Shown: piece after piece, positions 51,147 to 53,421 of the stretch
Layout: each line of letters opens with the position of its first letter
Numbering within the stretch: position 1 is the stretch's first letter
NCBI GenBank assembly: GCA_026988115.1
Contig: JALSLV010000058.1
Location: 1-53,421 of the forward strand
Reading direction: 5' to 3'
DNA from: Lysobacterales bacterium
GTDB lineage: Bacteria > Pseudomonadota > Gammaproteobacteria > Xanthomonadales > Marinicellaceae
DNA length: 53,421 bases
The notes under the pieces: model-generated
What the model saw: only the letters and a program-made list of their open reading frames with translations
Told to the model about the DNA's origin: nothing
Databases searched by the model: none
Made by a program: the position numbers and the translations under genes

Positions 51147-52297
51147 TTATGCATTTCTGATAAATGTTCAATAAAACAATTCATTTCTTCCACCGAAATC
51201 ATGGCTTTTTGATATGTTCCATCTTTTGTCATGGTTAATATAGTTGGTAATTCGCTTTTAATGTAAATTACTTCGGGGAAAATTTCTGACTCCCAGTAAT
51301 AATTTATAAAATTATTTATAACCGATAAAGCTTCTGATTCTTGAAATTCCAAATCTCTTTTAAATGAAAAACGACTATTGCCTTGTTGATGGGGCATTAA
51401 CAAAGGGACAGCTCCTGCTCCTGTATGAATCAAAAATGCTTCCCCTCTCTTTCCAAATGCACCATGTGCTACATAGTTTCTGATTTGGCGTTTAATCAAC
51501 ACTAATTGGTTGTAATATTTGTTTATATCTGGGTTAGAAATATCCAATGCAGTTTTAAATTTATCCCCCCAGTTCCCTTCTGCTAAATCTGCAACCTCTT
51601 TGCCTGTATTAATTTTACATTGCAGTATTGCAGCATGAATAAATACGTGCTCTGTCCAAGTAAAAAAAGCATCTATAGCAGATAAGGCCAACCAATTAGC
51701 GTTTCGTTTTAACTCAATTGATGGAATTGAGATAGTTTTAGCATTATCATTGAGTACTTTAATAATACGTTCATCTTTTCTTTCTATGGCTTCACTATTC
51801 ACCTTGTTGTATTCATCTAGATGGTATTGAAATCTATGGAACAAATTATAATTATAATTAAGTACATTTAGTTCGGAATTATCCGCACATATTTTTGCCC
51901 TCCATTCAAAGTATGGTTTCGAAAATTCAATAGCTTTTTGTATCAATTTAACAATTACTTTTGCATCTGCTTGTTGGGCTTCTTTGTCTTTTGCAAACAA
52001 CCCAAAACCAAATTTCCGATGCTCAAGTAAATATGCTTCACCTAGGTAATCAATTGGTATTGACCAAGAAACTTTTTCAAATTGGCCTAAATTTCTAAAC
52101 CCTAATAAGTCTATAAATAGAAAATAACATAAGTAATATTCTGGTAAGCTTTTACTCTCTTCTGTTTTTTGAGCTGAAAAAAGAAAATCCTTATCAGCTC
52201 TCGTTTTTTCGCTTACTGGAGATATAGGTTTTAATGTTTGGAAGATTTCAATTTTAAACTTCTCAAGGTCTTCATGGAATTTATGTTTTTTAACCAT
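51122..52297 (-). CDS. HEPN-like protein of unknown function
   Basis: A 391-residue soluble protein. Residues 201-225 (NWLALSAIDAFFTWTEHVFI...) form a long helix, followed by LAEGNWGDKFKTAL and then KRQI-R273-N-Y-V-A-H278-GAF. The R-N-x3-H pattern on a late helix is the active-site signature of HEPN RNases, common in toxin-antitoxin and anti-phage systems. The rest has no recognised domain. It is downstream of, and probably co-transcribed with, a small tail-anchored protein gene (67 bp gap), in a region full of mobile DNA. HEPN membership is my reading of the motif and not certain. Confidence 0.65.
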   Translation of the reverse strand: MVKKHKFHEDLEKFKIEIFQTLKPISPVSEKTRADKDFLFSAQKTEESKSLPEYYLCYFLFIDLLGFRNLGQFEKVSWSIPIDYLGEAYLLEHRKFGFGLFAKDKEAQQADAKVIVKLIQKAIEFSKPYFEWRAKICADNSELNVLNYNYNLFHRFQYHLDEYNKVNSEAIERKDERIIKVLNDNAKTISIPSIELKRNANWLALSAIDAFFTWTEHVFIHAAILQCKINTGKEVADLAEGNWGDKFKTALDISNPDINKYYNQLVLIKRQIRNYVAHGAFGKRGEAFLIHTGAGAVPLLMPHQQGNSRFSFKRDLEFQESEALSVINNFINYYWESEIFPEVIYIKSELPTILTMTKDGTYQKAMISVEEMNCFIEHLSEMHNQAVNMDW

Positions 52298-52364
52298 TGT
52301 AATCTCTAATTTATTTCATTGATTTCAATTTGAATAACAGTAACACCTTATTATAAATTCTTTA

Positions 52365-52718
52365 TTATATTGCAAACCCAATACCTACTAATGCAACAAT
52401 GATTGAGAGTATTGTAGTAACATGAGATCGATGGATTGCACTCCAACCACTATCCGTTAGTCTATATATAGGCTTATCAGATTGGAAAATCTGACCTTTT
52501 GGCAATGAACCACCTGTTCCAAGTTTTCGAGTTGGCACGGAGTCATGCAATACTTCAACCCACCCTCGCATTAAACAAGTTTGGAGGTTTTCTTCATGTA
52601 ATTCAGTATCAGGTAGTGCCTTTTCAATCACCCAAACATTCCCTGGTTTTAGAACCATACTAACTCTTTGCTTTGAGAGTAATTTAAGTGTTTTATGGAT
52701 TGAGTATTCTCGTTTCAT
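52365..52718 (-). CDS. Small tail-anchored protein, winged-helix-like
   Basis: A 117-residue protein whose last 18 residues (TTILSIIVALVGIGFAI) form a single C-terminal transmembrane helix, so the body should face the cytoplasm. The body (MKREYSIHKTLKLLSKQRV... PIYRLTDSGWSAIHR) has the look of a winged helix, with the RLTDSGW turn typical of the wing. A TATAAT on the minus strand (52759-52754) is a plausible -10. It precedes the HEPN-like gene and may be its partner. Not recognised as a known family. Confidence 0.65.
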   Translation of the reverse strand: MKREYSIHKTLKLLSKQRVSMVLKPGNVWVIEKALPDTELHEENLQTCLMRGWVEVLHDSVPTRKLGTGGSLPKGQIFQSDKPIYRLTDSGWSAIHRSHVTTILSIIVALVGIGFAI

Positions 52719-52853
52719 ATTTGAACCTTAATAATTTATTATTCGATAAATGCATTATATTATCATAGTTGAATTTGTTAGTTCTTCGTATTGGTAAGAT
52801 TTATTTAAAATTGGTTTAATGGCTCCAAAAAATATGCACTTCATTATATAGAG

Positions 52854-52894
52854 TTAAAGGGGTCAGGAGTTAAAGGGGTCAGTACCCTTTAAAG
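52854..52894. repeat. REP cluster (half plus full copy)
   Basis: TTAAAGGGGTCAGG (52854-52867) is followed at once by a full REP, TTAAAGGGGTCAGTACCCTT..., ending near 52894. It is in the opposite orientation to the copies at 49710 and 50982. The region 52719-53062 otherwise has no gene. Confidence 0.8.
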
Positions 52895-52941
52895 ATGCGT
52901 GGTAGAAAAGAAAGGCTCAAAGGATTTGACTTCGTTAGATT

Positions 52942-53005
52942 GTCGGTTTTAACCGACGCTTTTCAGGTTTAAGTTTAGTTTTGAGTGGGATAAATCCCAC
53001 TTACC
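52942..53005. repeat. Hairpin and 26-bp palindromic repeat before mutS
   Basis: GTCGGTT-TT-AACCGAC (52942-52957) followed by GCTTTT is a small terminator-like hairpin. At 52980-53005 lies the exact reverse complement of the 26-bp sequence at 49513-49538 (core GTGGGATAAATCCCAC). Confidence 0.65.
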
Positions 53006-53062
53006 ATTATATGATCCTTAGTTCAAATCAACACAATAGTTTGCTCATTATATTTTATCTGA

Positions 53063-53421
53063 CTACAACTTCTTCAACTTATACAACAAATCCAATGCTT
53101 GTCTTGGGGTCAGTTCATCGGGATTAATTTGTCCAAGTTCTTTTTCTACGGCGGTTTCTTCGGGTAGAGTTTCGAATAAGGACATTTGTTGAGGAGCCAG
53201 TTCGGTGGTTTTGCCTGATTCTAAAATGGACAATGTTTTCTTGGCGTTTTGTAGGACTTTGCTGGGAATACCTGCAAGTGCGGCAACTTGTAAGCCATAA
53301 GAACGGCTGGCTGCGCCTTTTTTGACTGAATGTAAAAAGACAATGGAGTCATCGTGTTCTATGGCATCGAGGTGGACGTTTTCGATGTTTTGGACTTCTT
53401 TGTCAAAGGCGGTAATTTCAA
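53063..53421 (-). CDS. mutS: DNA mismatch repair protein MutS, C-terminal part
   Basis: Partial: the gene continues beyond the right end of the window. The 118 visible codons end in TAG at 53065-53063. They include the end of the ATPase domain region (DDSIVFLHSVKKGAASRSYG, then LQVAALAGIPSKVLQNAKKTL) and the typical last helix NPDELTPRQALDLLYKLKKL. The Walker motifs and mismatch-binding Phe lie outside the window. Confidence 0.95.
   Translation of the reverse strand, partial: EITAFDKEVQNIENVHLDAIEHDDSIVFLHSVKKGAASRSYGLQVAALAGIPSKVLQNAKKTLSILESGKTTELAPQQMSLFETLPEETAVEKELGQINPDELTPRQALDLLYKLKKL

Noticed and set aside
48661-53005. Repeated REP copies as a CRISPR array
   Set aside because: Spacing is irregular, orientation mixed, and there are no cas genes; the repeats match the palindrome beside the RAYT.

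Overview
The window is chromosomal DNA of an AT-rich gammaproteobacterium. The evidence is the divergent rne/rluC pair, rpsO-pnp, accA-tilS, sbcDC, yaaA, nfuA, cnoX and mutS, all of gammaproteobacterial type. SURF1 and NnrS point to a respiring organism with a haem-copper oxidase and nitric oxide metabolism. I cannot name the genus from sequence alone.

Layout. 0-1.5 kb: a complete IS256-family element (27-bp inverted repeats, perfect 8-bp target duplication) with a frameshifted transposase. 1.5-9 kb: rne (-) with a very long KPKAEA-repeat tail, then rluC, an esterase, a frameshifted Asp/Glu racemase and an AAA_14/DUF4143 ATPase. 9.1-11.8 kb: a compact run nfuA - cnoX - phosphatase-like periplasmic protein - 2OG-Fe(II) oxygenase, whose last stop codon is part of the target duplication of a 150-bp MITE. 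12-16.2 kb: a duplicated gene pair (four genes, minus strand) encoding membrane-anchored periplasmic proteins of one unrecognised family with six matching cysteines. 16.4-24.3 kb: hutI, a small membrane-anchored protein, cdd-SURF1, rpsO-pnp, a Phd/PIN toxin-antitoxin pair and nnrS. 24.6-38 kb: a secreted hypothetical protein, sbcDC, a second RHH/PIN toxin-antitoxin pair, a beta-propeller lipoprotein bracketed by a 50-bp direct repeat, yaaA, accA-tilS and a secreted protein with repeated regulatory-type beta-sandwich units.

37.9-48.4 kb is the most striking block: an eight-gene minus-strand operon encoding DUF2170 (YjfI-like), PspA/IM30, a small unknown protein, YqiJ (NfeD-type membrane protein with OB fold), YqiK (flotillin), a 1742-residue AAA+ ATPase, a TFIIB-type zinc-ribbon protein and a small lipoprotein. 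Its promoter has a consensus -35 and near-consensus -10 at 17-bp spacing, both overlapped by copies of a 15-bp operator-like box that occurs three times. The layout suggests a tightly repressed membrane-remodelling or envelope-stress machine: an ESCRT-III-like PspA, a flotillin scaffold and a large ATPase.

48.6-53 kb is an accessory region: a RAYT (REP-associated tyrosine transposase), many copies of its REP palindrome, two internally deleted RAYT relics, a truncated IS1380-type transposase, and a two-gene unit encoding a HEPN-like protein (RNxxxH motif) and a tail-anchored small protein. The window ends inside mutS (-).
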